From the NCBI GenBank assembly GCA_016712525.1, contig JADJQX010000001.1, forward strand, positions 1,798,001 to 1,862,000: a stretch of DNA of 64,000 nucleotides. Direction: 5' to 3'. The position numbers were made by a program, and so were the translations under genes. The notes below the pieces were generated by a model that was not told the origin of the DNA, made no database searches, and saw only the letters and a list, made by a program, of their open reading frames with translations. Of the stretch, positions 6,312 to 14,504 are shown piece by piece (position 1 is the stretch's first letter; each line of letters begins with the position of its first letter). Origin of the DNA: Myxococcales bacterium. GTDB taxonomy: Bacteria; Myxococcota_A; Polyangia; Polyangiales; Polyangiaceae.

Positions 6312-6361
6312 TCCCTTCGTCGACCTCCGTTCGTGGTGCGGCCTCTCGTCGCGCCACTCCC

Positions 6362-6439
6362 CTGGGTGTAGCTCAGCCTGGTTTCAAGAGCGCTCGGTCC
6401 GGAACCGAGGGGCCGCAGGTTCGAATCCTGCCACCCAGA
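6362..6439 (+). tRNA. tRNA-Pro(CGG) with C33 and long D-loop
   Basis: Acceptor CTGGGTG (6362-6368) pairs perfectly with CACCCAG (6432-6438), with C1-G72 and A73 as in bacterial tRNA-Pro. The D-arm is GCTC with a 13-nt loop, the anticodon arm CTCGG-TCCGGAA-CCGAG reads CGG, and the T-arm is GCAGG-TTCGAAT-CCTGC. Position 33 is C and 37 is A rather than the U and G normal for Pro, so it may not be fully active. Confidence 0.72.
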
Positions 6440-6496
6440 CCATCTTCCGTCGAGCGCGAATCCGCGCGCTCGAAGCTCCAACACGAGGAGGGCCCC

Positions 6497-6520
6497 ATGC
6501 CCCGCGAGATACCCAAGTAG
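6497..6520 (+). CDS. minigene MPREIPK, possible leader peptide
   Basis: An ATG with the strong Shine-Dalgarno GAGGAGGG upstream opens a seven-codon frame (MPREIPK) that stops 17 nt before the HNH nuclease start. The nuclease itself has only a weak ribosome site, so translation of this minigene may control it by coupling. It could also be a leader peptide sensing tRNA supply: it uses CCC and AAG, codons read by Pro and Lys tRNAs of this same array. This is inference; the frame is too short for statistical support. Confidence 0.4.
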   Translation: MPREIPK

Positions 6521-6537
6521 CGAAAGACGGTGAACCC

Positions 6538-7068
6538 ATGCGCACGCTCCTTTTGACCCCGTGGATGTCGCCCCACCGAATCATTTCGTGGGAGCGCGCC
6601 GTCGTGCTGCTCGTGCTCGGCAAGGTCGACGTGATCTCGGCCTACGAGGACGAGGTGCGTGGTCCGACCCACGTGCTCCCCACGCCGTCGATCGTGCGCA
6701 TGAAGAAGGGTGGCCCCAGGAACAAGCCGGTCGTGCGCTTCTCCCGCGTCAACGTGTTCACGCGCGACGGATTTCGCTGCCAATACTGCGGCGAGAGGCT
6801 CCCCGTCCGCGAGCTCAACTACGACCACGTGGTGCCCCGCTCGAAGGGGGGCAAGACCACGTGGGAGAACATCGTGACGTCGTGTTATCCGTGCAACCTT
6901 CGAAAAGGTAGCCGCACGCCGGAAGAGGCCGGCATGACCCTCGCCAAGAGGCCCGTCGTGCCCAAGTCGCTCCCCGTCGCGTCGGGGCTCCGCTTCACCA
7001 CGAGAGACGTGCCCGAGACCTGGGCCCCGTATTGTCAGGGGCTCCTCGGGAACGCGGTCGTGTCGTGA
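6538..7068 (+). CDS. HNH endonuclease family protein
   Basis: The 176-residue product has the HNH zinc-finger nuclease core in its middle: CQYC (C81, C84), then NYDHVVPRSKGG with the catalytic Asp-His, and a second pair CYPCNLRKG (about C116, C119) with the downstream Asn. The N-terminal 60 residues, with the pattern ERAVVLLVLGKVDVISAYEDE, match a widespread bacterial HNH family of unknown biological role. It follows the MPREIPK minigene and is flanked by two Pro tRNAs. In this context it might cleave DNA during mobility or defence of the island, but many members of the family appear to be housekeeping genes. Confidence 0.88.
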   Translation: MRTLLLTPWMSPHRIISWERAVVLLVLGKVDVISAYEDEVRGPTHVLPTPSIVRMKKGGPRNKPVVRFSRVNVFTRDGFRCQYCGERLPVRELNYDHVVPRSKGGKTTWENIVTSCYPCNLRKGSRTPEEAGMTLAKRPVVPKSLPVASGLRFTTRDVPETWAPYCQGLLGNAVVS

Positions 7069-7155
7069 GCGTGCACCGCGTGAGCCGTGCGGCCCGTCGC
7101 GCCCCGAGACGCAAAACCGGGGCAACTCTCTCGAGGTGGCCCTGCCATCTCTCTC

Positions 7156-7228
7156 CAGGGCGTAGCTAAGCAGCCAAAGCGTCGGCTCGGGGAGCCGGAG
7201 ATCGCAGGTGCAAGTCCTGTCGCCCTGA
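7156..7228 (+). tRNA. tRNA-Pro(GGG) with C33
   Basis: Acceptor CAGGGCG (7156-7162) pairs perfectly with CGCCCTG (7221-7227), followed by A and CC; C1-G72 and A73 fit Pro. The anticodon arm TCGGC-TCGGGGA-GCCGG gives GGG with G37 but C33. The D-stem is only GCT/AGC, and the T-arm GCAGG-TGCAAGT-CCTGT ends in a G-U pair. It is separated from the rest of the array by the HNH gene. Confidence 0.65.
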
Positions 7229-7265
7229 CCGTGGAACGTTCGAACAACAAAGGAGAATACGTGTC

Positions 7266-7277
7266 ATGAAGCTCTGA
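7266..7277 (+). CDS. minigene MKL
   Basis: A near-ideal Shine-Dalgarno AAAGGAG (7249-7255) lies 10 nt before ATG-AAG-CTC-TGA. Such three-codon minigenes are known in phages, where they can trap peptidyl-tRNA, and in leader regions. A strong ribosome site before so short a frame, next to a ribosomal RNA mimic, is notable, but no translation evidence is possible from sequence. Confidence 0.3.
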   Translation: MKL

Positions 7278-7324
7278 CCGCGGCCTTCGCCGCAAATCGT
7301 GCTCGAATGTCGGTGCGAATCCAT

Positions 7325-7353
7325 CCGTAACTATAACGGTCCTAAGGTAGCGA
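7325..7353 (+). ncRNA. 23S rRNA helix 69 fragment (rRNA mimic)
   Basis: These 29 nt are identical, as far as I know the sequence, to the universally conserved segment of bacterial 23S rRNA domain IV. The segment includes the whole helix 69 hairpin CCGTAACTATAACGG and the following TCCTAAGGTAGCGA, which is also the core of the I-CeuI site. The flanks are not rRNA apart from a weak TCCTGTC resemblance just downstream. Helix 69 contacts tRNA in the A and P sites and is the target of RluD and other modifying enzymes. A free-standing copy beside tRNA-like RNAs suggests a decoy, mimic or substrate RNA. Confidence 0.75.
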
Positions 7354-7412
7354 CGTCCTGTCTGTCCGGCCCCGCGCAGGCGTGGGTCCGGTGAGGGAAT
7401 AGCGAGCTTCGA

Positions 7413-7440
7413 AGCCCTCGGTGCACGAACACCGAGGGCT
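7413..7440 (+). terminator. hairpin closing the RNA island
   Basis: AGCCCTCGGTG (7413-7423) and CACCGAGGGCT (7430-7440) form a perfect 11-bp stem with a 6-nt loop. It lies after the helix 69 copy and probably marks the 3' end of the island's transcript, though no U-tract follows. Confidence 0.55.
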
Positions 7441-7726
7441 CGCGCCGGGAAACCGGCCGAAGCGAGGGAACGTAGGCCGGGGTCTCACGAGGCCCCGGTC
7501 GACACGCCGACGGTCGCCCATCTCTCGTCGAGCACGAGACAGTCTACTTTTCGCACGCTCCGACGGCCCGGCGCTTCTCGCCTACGTCGGGGCGCTCGGT
7601 TGGCTTCGGTTTGGCGTCCCAGAACGACGACGACGCGCCGCACGTGGTCGTGGGCGCGTCGCAGGGGGGCGAAATCGGCGGACGAGGCTCGCGCGTTCGG
7701 CGGGCCCTTTCGTCACGCTCGCAGGC
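7441..7726. other. intergenic region without recognised gene
   Basis: No convincing coding frame is seen. A hairpin with CCGGGG/CCCCGG arms lies around 7475-7500. The stretch separates the RNA island from the convergent lipoprotein gene at 7727. Confidence 0.4.
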
Positions 7727-8455
7727 TCAGGCGCTGCAGGGATCGGAGGACGTCGAGATCGGGTGAGCGTCCCCCGTGGGGGCGAGGATCACGTGCCCAG
7801 CCTCGAGCTTGGGCGTGTACACGGTCGCCTTGCCACCCGACACGATGGTGACCTCGGGCTTGGCGCCCGCCTTCACCGACCAGGTGGCCGACGTGGTCAC
7901 GAAGTCGCCCTTTTCGAAGTCGAAGGAGCGGAACGTGGCCTTTCCGCCGGCGGCGAACGTCACGTCGAAGAGGTTCGCCACACCGGGCTTCGGGCCGAAC
8001 ATGGTCTTACCGACGAGCGCCTTGTCGAGGCCGGCGAAGGTCTTCGTGTCGAGGGCGCCGGACACCACGTCACCGAGCAAGCTCGGCGCGAGCACCTCAC
8101 GCGCGGGTGCCGCGTACGGGCTCGTCTTGTAGACGTCACGGAAGGCCGGACAGGTGGCGACCGCCTCCTGGAGCAGCTCGCCGACGGCCTCGTGGGTGGC
8201 GTCGACCGACGACTTGTCTTTGGGGTTCGTGACCGGCTCGCAGACCTTCTTCGCCTTGATGGCCTTGGCGGCGTAGACCGCCAGCTCGTACTTGCGGAGC
8301 GCCGGCGTGTAGCTCGCGCCGCAGCTCTGCTTCGACGCCGACGTGATGTCCGCCTCGGACTCGTCGATGGGCGCGTCGGTGGTCTCGACGGCGGCGGTGC
8401 ACGCGACGGAGGCGAGGGCGAGGGAGGCGAACGCGGCGAAGGCGAAGGTGCGCAT
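7727..8455 (-). CDS. putative lipoprotein, unknown function
   Basis: The 242-residue product starts MRTFAFAAFASLALASVAC, a typical signal with lipobox at the Cys. The mature part carries an acidic linker (APIDESEADITS) and then a compact domain of alternating helix and strand with two Cys pairs possible. Its second half has repeated strand-like segments (TFRSFDFEKGDFVTTSATW, then KPEVTIVSGGKATVYTPKL). The ATG at 8455 is preceded by CAGGAG, which fixes the start. It converges with the RNA island. The function is unknown. Confidence 0.8.
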   Translation of the reverse strand: MRTFAFAAFASLALASVACTAAVETTDAPIDESEADITSASKQSCGASYTPALRKYELAVYAAKAIKAKKVCEPVTNPKDKSSVDATHEAVGELLQEAVATCPAFRDVYKTSPYAAPAREVLAPSLLGDVVSGALDTKTFAGLDKALVGKTMFGPKPGVANLFDVTFAAGGKATFRSFDFEKGDFVTTSATWSVKAGAKPEVTIVSGGKATVYTPKLEAGHVILAPTGDAHPISTSSDPCSA

Positions 8456-8573
8456 GGGAAGGCTCCTGAAAGGCGGGTTCGTCGACCGATAGTGAAACAA
8501 TCGTGCCACGTTGGCCTACATGTGTGCACCGAGTGATTTCATGTAGTTACGGTGGATCGGCGGGCGTTGGCTC

Positions 8574-11500
8574 GTGGCCGTGGTGAGGGTGCGATCCATC
8601 GCGTGCGATCCAGGGGCCCGGCGCCCGTGGGACGTCCGGTACCATCGGAGGGTGGAGCCGAGCGCGACGACGACGCCGACGGAGGTCGGGCACTACCGCG
8701 TCGTGCGGCCCATCGGGCGGGGGGGCATGGGGAGCGTCGTGCTCGCCCGTGACGTGCGCCTCGGTCGCCTCGTCGCGCTCAAGTTCCTTTCGCAGGATCT
8801 CCTCGGCTCACCGGAGGTACGGGCGCAGTTCGACGTCGAGGCACGGACGACGGCGAGCCTGTCTCACCCGAACGTCGTGACGCTCTTCGACGTGGGGGAG
8901 CACGACGGGCGTCCATGGGTCGCGCTCGAGTACATCGAGGGCAGCACGCTCGCGCAGCGCCTCCAGAACGACTGGCCGAGCGTGCCCGAGTCGGTCCGTA
9001 TCGGCCTCGCGATCGCGCGGGCCATCGAGGCCGCACACGCCGCGGGCATCGTGCATCGCGACCTCAAGCCGGCGAACGTGCTCCTCGGTGTCGACGGGCG
9101 GCCGCGCGTGGTCGACTTCGGGGTGGCGAGGTTCTCGTCGCGTCGGTCCGACGTGCCGCCAGCAGACGACGGCGCCGGAGAGGGCCCCCTCGGGATCTTG
9201 GGGACCCCGAGCTACATGGCGCCCGAGCAGTGGGACGGCCGCGACAGCCCCGCGACGGACGTGTGGGCCCTCGGGCTCATCCTCCACCTCCTGTTCGCGC
9301 GGTCGCAGCCGTTCCGGGATTTGGACACGGTTCGCATCGTCGCCAAGATGAACGAGCCCGACCCCGTGGTGGTGTCGCCCGAGCTCACGATCGTCGCGCC
9401 CGAGCTCGCGCCTCTCGTGGTGCGGTGCCTCGCGAAGAGCCCCGCGGCGCGGCCCACCGCCTCGGAGGTGGTCGTCGCGCTCTCGGCCATCGAGGCGCAA
9501 AAAAGAGCCCCCAAGCCGACGGAGAGCCCGTTCCGTGGTCTCTCGGCGTTCTCCGAGAAACACGCGCATCTCTTCTTCGGAAGGGAGGCCGAGATCGCGG
9601 GCTTCGTCGAGCGGCTGCGGCATCGCGGCACGCTCGTGGTCGTCGGCACCTCGGGAGCGGGGAAGAGCTCGTTTTTGCTCGCCGGCGTCGTCCCGCGGCT
9701 CCGAGAGGGCGCGAGGCACCACGTCGTCGTCGTGAGGCCGCAGGCGAGGCCGCTCCGTGCGCTGGCCGAGGCCCTCGCGGGAGAACGGCGCTCGCGCGAC
9801 ACCGACTCCTTGGCCGAGCGCGACACCGTGGTCGAAGGGGCTAGGGCGCGCTCGACCGAGGACACCGGAGCCGAGGTCGACTCGGTCGCCGACCTCGAGG
9901 CGCGCCTCCGCGCGAACCCCGATGTCCTCGCGGTCACGCTCGCCGAGCTCGCCGTCGAACGCGACGCGCGAGTGCTCCTCGTCGTCGATCAGCTCGAGGA
10001 GGTCGTGACGGTGACGCAGGACGTGGAGGAGCGGCGCGCGTTCCTCGACGCGCTCGGCTCCGCGGGCGCGGAAGCGAACGAGCCGGTTCGGGTGGTGATG
10101 ACGGTGCGCGACGATTTTCTCGGTCGGATCCCGTGGGGTAGCTTCGCGCAGCGTGTGCTCTCCGGCGTGGTGCTGCTCGCGCCACCGGAGCCCGACGCGC
10201 TCCGCGAGATCGTCACGAGGCCCCTCGAGGCCGCGGGGTACGCCTTCGACGACGCGACGCTGCTCGACGACATGGTCGCCGAGGTCTTCGGTGAGACCTC
10301 GTGTCTCCCGCTCGTCCAGTTCGCGCTCAGCCTGATGTGGGCGCGTCGTGACGAAGCTCGGGGCCTCCTTCTGCGGTCGGTCTACGAACGCATGGGAGGC
10401 GTGGGAGGGGCGCTCGCGGCCCACGCCGAGGACGTGCTCTCGACGCTCGGCCCGACCGAGGTGGACCTCTGCCGCGGCATTCTGCTCGGGCTCGTGACCG
10501 ACCAAGGCACACGTCGCGCGAGACCGAGGATTGCCCTCGTGGGGGGCCTCGCGGACGGGGCGGACGCCCTCGTGACGAAGCTCGTCGACGCGCGTCTCCT
10601 CTCGGCGCAGCGCGGCGCCGAGGGCAACGTCGAGCTCGCGCACGAGTCGCTCACACGTGTGTGGCCGAGGCTCGCGCGCTGGATCGAGGAGAGCCACGAG
10701 GACCTCGCGCTGGCGACGGACCTCGTGACCGCGGCGGAGCGCTGGGATCGCCGAGGGCGACGCGCCGACGAGCTCTGGGAGGGCGACGCCCTGAGAGACG
10801 CCGTGAGGTTGCTCTCGCGAGGGACGTCGAAGGTCTCGGGTGTCGCCGTCGCGCTCGTTCGTGCGTCGGAGGCCCGTGAAAAACGCCGTGCGCGTCGTCG
10901 TCGTGCCGTCGTCGCATCGATGCTCGTGGCGGCCGTGCTCACGGCGATCGCGTCGTCCATGGCCGCCTGGGCCCTGAGGGAGCGCCAGCGCGACGCGACC
11001 CTCGCCGCGCTCAAGGCCGACGACGCCCGCGCCCGACTGCTCGAGGAGCGAGCCCTCGCGAGCTACGCGTCGCTCGAGGTCCACGACGCTCGCGCTCAGC
11101 TTCGCGCGTCGCTCGAGTCGCGTGACTCGCTCGCCCTCCGCAGCCTCTCGCAGAAGCTCGCGCGGGATCCGGCGCTGCTCCGTGTGCTGGACGAGGAGGT
11201 CACGTACGACGCCCACATCGTCCCCTCGGGTCGTACCTTGGTGACGGCGCGACAGGCCGGCCTCGTCGAGCTCGTCGACACCGTGACGCTGGAGCGACGG
11301 CTCCTTCGGGGGCACACCGATCAGGTGCTCGCCGTGGCGACCCTCGCCGATGGTCGGGTCGTGTCGGCGAGCTGGAACGGCGAGCTGCGGGTATGGGACT
11401 CGAGCACCGGTGCCAGTCGCCTGCTCCTGAAGCGCGCCGGGTTCTACGGTTTCGCCGTGCGGGGCACGATGGTGGCTGTCACGAGCGACGGGGTGGTCGA

Positions 11501-13391
11501 CCTGCTGACTCCCGATGCCCCTCCGCGCGTGGTCGAGGCGCCGGTCTCGAGGACGTTCGGCATCGCGTTCGAGCCGAGCGGTGAGCGCCTCTTGATCGGG
11601 GGAGAGGACGGCAGGGTCCTCGCGCTCGACGTCGCGACCGGTCGCGTCGTGCGCGCGAGCGAAAAGGGCTCGCCTGTAAGAAGGGTCGCGTTCGCCTCGG
11701 GACGCTTGCTCGTGATCCGACGGAACGGGACGATGTCGGTGCTCGACGCCGCGACCCTCGCGTCCGTGAGGGAGATCGCTGCGCACGAGGGAGACGCGCG
11801 CGGGCTCGTCGTCGCGGGTGATGGGCGTGTATGGACCGGAGGTCTCGATCGACGAATCGTGGCGTGGGATCTCGCCACCGGTCGTGAGCTCGCGTCGCTG
11901 CCCACGCGTCTCTCGTCGGTCACGCAGCTGACGGTCGCGCCGGACGGGACCACGCTCGTCGCGTGCGGCCTCGGCGGCGCCGAAGTTTGGGACCTCGCGC
12001 GGTTGGGGACGAAGCCTCGAAATCCGGCCCATCCCGACGTGGTCGTCGACCTCCACTTCTCCGCCGACGGCAAGTCGCTCGTGTCTGCCTCGTACCGCAG
12101 CATCCTCCGGTGGGACGTGGCGACGGGTGTACCGAGCGCCCGCGTCGTCCGAACGTCCAAGCGCGGCCGGGACATCGCGGTCGACGAGAGACACGGGATC
12201 GTGCTGGCGACGGACGAGCGCGGCGGAATGAGCCTATGGGAGATCGAGAGCGGGCGCTTCTTGGCGACCCTCGGATCGCACAACGTCATGCCCATCGGTA
12301 TGGCCTACGCGGCGGAGCACGATCTCGCCGCCGTGGGGACCTCCGACGGAACGGTGCTCCTCTTCCAGCCGGGCGCCCGAAAGCTCGTGCGCGAGGTCAC
12401 GGCGTTTGCCGCGGAGGTGAGAGGGCTCGTGTTCTCTCCCGACGGAGCTACCCTGTACGCGGTCGGGACCGACGGTACCGTCGTCGCGATCGCCGTGAGA
12501 TCCGGCGCCGTGACCCCGGTGGCTCGACACGAAGGGCGTATCCTCGGGCTCTCCGCGTCTCACGACAGGAGAGCGCTCCTCTTGGCCGGACAAGACGGCG
12601 TGGCCGCGCGCCTCGATCTCGCGACCAAGACGGAGACCGTGCTCGGGAAATTTCCCGGGAGGCTTCCGCGGCTCGTGGCGTCACCCGATGGGCGTACGGT
12701 CGCCGTGCCGTCGTCCGACGGAAACGTGTATCTTCTCGATACTGTGACGGGGCGGCGTAGATCCTTCGTCGGCAATCGGAGCGAGGTGAACGTCGTGGCG
12801 TTCGACCCGTCGGGAAAGATCCTCGCCGTCGGGGGCGACGATCACACGGTGCGCCTCTTCGACGTCGAGAAGGGCGAGCCTCTCTGGCGGCCCGATCCCG
12901 CCTTCGTCGATGCCGACCCCGGAGCGGCCCCTGCGGGGAAGTCGGATTCGGCGATCCGGTACACGAAGCCGCTCGACGGCCTCGGGGCGGTGGTCGCCTT
13001 CGAGAATGGAACTGTCGAAATTCGTTCGGAAAAGGGCGCTTCGGTGAGAACCCTTAGGGACACCCCGAGCAGGCCCTCGACCCGCGTGCTCGCGGGCCCG
13101 CTCGGGACGCTCGCGCTCGGCTTCGAAGACGGCACCTTCGGACTTTGGGACACGGCGATGGGGCTCGCGCTCGACCGGGTGACCCTCCACGGCGCCATCG
13201 TGGGCCTCCGAATCGACGCGAGCGGGCTCCGAGGGACGAGCGAGCTCGGGGACTCCGCGACCCTCGAGCTCGGCGCGCTCTCGAAGGACTATTGCGAGCT
13301 CTTGGCGGAGGTCCGGAAGGACGTGCCCTACGTGTGGCGCGACGGTGCCATCGCGCCCGAGCCTCGTGAGCTCCCCTGCCGCAGACCGTGA
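8574..13391 (+). CDS. Ser/Thr protein kinase with nSTAND ATPase and WD40 repeats
   Basis: The 1605-residue product is a three-part signalling protein. Residues about 37-300 are a Hanks-type kinase with glycine loop GRGGMGSV, VALK lysine, HRDLKP and DFG all intact. From about 319 there is an nSTAND module opening PFRGLSAF and FFGRE, with Walker A GTSGAGKSS near 358 and a VVDQLEE Walker B. A transmembrane segment lies near residues 778-800. The C-terminal half (about 880-1600) is a string of WD40-type repeats, such as VWDLATGRELASL-like units. The start is uncertain: GTG at 8574 or GTG at 8652, neither with a well-spaced ribosome site. Such proteins are abundant in Myxococcota and are thought to sense and scaffold. 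It ends 20 bp from the convergent SDR gene. Confidence 0.92.
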   Translation: MAVVRVRSIACDPGARRPWDVRYHRRVEPSATTTPTEVGHYRVVRPIGRGGMGSVVLARDVRLGRLVALKFLSQDLLGSPEVRAQFDVEARTTASLSHPNVVTLFDVGEHDGRPWVALEYIEGSTLAQRLQNDWPSVPESVRIGLAIARAIEAAHAAGIVHRDLKPANVLLGVDGRPRVVDFGVARFSSRRSDVPPADDGAGEGPLGILGTPSYMAPEQWDGRDSPATDVWALGLILHLLFARSQPFRDLDTVRIVAKMNEPDPVVVSPELTIVAPELAPLVVRCLAKSPAARPTASEVVVALSAIEAQKRAPKPTESPFRGLSAFSEKHAHLFFGREAEIAGFVERLRHRGTLVVVGTSGAGKSSFLLAGVVPRLREGARHHVVVVRPQARPLRALAEALAGERRSRDTDSLAERDTVVEGARARSTEDTGAEVDSVADLEARLRANPDVLAVTLAELAVERDARVLLVVDQLEEVVTVTQDVEERRAFLDALGSAGAEANEPVRVVMTVRDDFLGRIPWGSFAQRVLSGVVLLAPPEPDALREIVTRPLEAAGYAFDDATLLDDMVAEVFGETSCLPLVQFALSLMWARRDEARGLLLRSVYERMGGVGGALAAHAEDVLSTLGPTEVDLCRGILLGLVTDQGTRRARPRIALVGGLADGADALVTKLVDARLLSAQRGAEGNVELAHESLTRVWPRLARWIEESHEDLALATDLVTAAERWDRRGRRADELWEGDALRDAVRLLSRGTSKVSGVAVALVRASEAREKRRARRRRAVVASMLVAAVLTAIASSMAAWALRERQRDATLAALKADDARARLLEERALASYASLEVHDARAQLRASLESRDSLALRSLSQKLARDPALLRVLDEEVTYDAHIVPSGRTLVTARQAGLVELVDTVTLERRLLRGHTDQVLAVATLADGRVVSASWNGELRVWDSSTGASRLLLKRAGFYGFAVRGTMVAVTSDGVVDLLTPDAPPRVVEAPVSRTFGIAFEPSGERLLIGGEDGRVLALDVATGRVVRASEKGSPVRRVAFASGRLLVIRRNGTMSVLDAATLASVREIAAHEGDARGLVVAGDGRVWTGGLDRRIVAWDLATGRELASLPTRLSSVTQLTVAPDGTTLVACGLGGAEVWDLARLGTKPRNPAHPDVVVDLHFSADGKSLVSASYRSILRWDVATGVPSARVVRTSKRGRDIAVDERHGIVLATDERGGMSLWEIESGRFLATLGSHNVMPIGMAYAAEHDLAAVGTSDGTVLLFQPGARKLVREVTAFAAEVRGLVFSPDGATLYAVGTDGTVVAIAVRSGAVTPVARHEGRILGLSASHDRRALLLAGQDGVAARLDLATKTETVLGKFPGRLPRLVASPDGRTVAVPSSDGNVYLLDTVTGRRRSFVGNRSEVNVVAFDPSGKILAVGGDDHTVRLFDVEKGEPLWRPDPAFVDADPGAAPAGKSDSAIRYTKPLDGLGAVVAFENGTVEIRSEKGASVRTLRDTPSRPSTRVLAGPLGTLALGFEDGTFGLWDTAMGLALDRVTLHGAIVGLRIDASGLRGTSELGDSATLELGALSKDYCELLAEVRKDVPYVWRDGAIAPEPRELPCRRP

Positions 13392-13411
13392 AGCGCTCGC
13401 GGCCTACGCCG

Positions 13412-14410
13412 TCAGGGCCAGGTCTCGGGCTCTCCCGATACGGTGGCGAGCCATCGCCAAAGGCGCTCGCGTTCGGCGGCCGTGTCGCTTGCGCGTGTGC
13501 TCGAGAGCTTGTGGATCGCGCGCACCCGGCGGTCGAGCCAGAAGCGCCCTGTCGTCGTAGAAGGGAGACCTCGGCTCGCGGCGAGCCACACGAGCGTGTC
13601 GGCACCTTCGTTCGGGGTGCGGAGCAAGGGGCGGAGCATCGCACGAAACCTCGGGAGCGAACGCGCGACGCCAGGCGTGTCGGCCCAACCCGGGTGCATC
13701 GCGTGGACGACGATCCCACGGCTCGCGAGGCGCTCGGCCAGCATCTCCGACAGCGTGACCTGCGCTCGCTTCGCGCGTGCATACGCGACGACGCCGTCGT
13801 ACCCGCGGTGGGGCATCTCGAGCCTCGAGGTGTCGAGGGGCTCCGCGTACATACCCCCGGAAGAAACCCAGAGCACACGGGCCGGCGGGCGCGAGGACCC
13901 CGCTCGTTCGAGGCACGGGAGGAGCGCCCGCGTGAGCACGAGCGGCCCGACGACGTGGCTCGCGACTGTGGTCTCGATTCCCTCGGGAGAGACGGTCCTC
14001 TCGGCGTCGAGCGCGCCCGCGTTGTGGACGAGCACGTCGACCCGCTCGTGCCTCGCCGCGATCTCACGGGCGACCCGCCTCATGTCGTCGAGGTGGCCCG
14101 TGTCGCCTCGCGCGATCGTGAGGCTCGCGCCGGGGACGTCGTTCAGGATCGAGGTGCGCACGCGCGCGGCCTTCCCCTCGTCACGCGCCAGGATGCAGAC
14201 GTGGGCCCCGAGCGCCGCGAGCCTCTGCGCGGTGACGAGCCCGAGCCCCGAGGTCGCCCCGGAGACGACCGCCACACGCCCCTCGAGGCTCGGGAGCGGC
14301 TCGGAGTCCCATGCGTCGAGCGACCGCCGCACGCTTGCGCCGATGCGCGTGAAGCTGCCCACCAAGGTTCCTTCGAGGGCGGTGTCGACGATGTCGGAGA
14401 ACGTGGTCAC
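13412..14410 (-). CDS. short-chain dehydrogenase/reductase
   Basis: The 332-residue protein is a classical-type SDR with an N-terminal extension of about 45 residues. The nucleotide-binding motif is GATSGLG (G51, G55, G57), the NAG motif is at 130-132, catalytic Ser is in WVSSGG (183-184), and the active-site YARAK has Tyr210 and Lys214. An Arg after the second strand (ILARDEG) suggests NADP(H). The closest general type is the retinol dehydrogenase/DHRS group; the substrate is not predictable. It is divergent from the gene at 14505. Confidence 0.88.
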   Translation of the reverse strand: MTTFSDIVDTALEGTLVGSFTRIGASVRRSLDAWDSEPLPSLEGRVAVVSGATSGLGLVTAQRLAALGAHVCILARDEGKAARVRTSILNDVPGASLTIARGDTGHLDDMRRVAREIAARHERVDVLVHNAGALDAERTVSPEGIETTVASHVVGPLVLTRALLPCLERAGSSRPPARVLWVSSGGMYAEPLDTSRLEMPHRGYDGVVAYARAKRAQVTLSEMLAERLASRGIVVHAMHPGWADTPGVARSLPRFRAMLRPLLRTPNEGADTLVWLAASRGLPSTTTGRFWLDRRVRAIHKLSSTRASDTAAERERLWRWLATVSGEPETWP

Positions 14411-14504
14411 GCTCCCTTCGATGCCGGAGCGGAGCGCGAAGCTCCAGCCGAATCGACGCTCGCGCTGCTACCGTGCGTTCATGCTCGGAAGCGAACGGAG
14501 CGCC

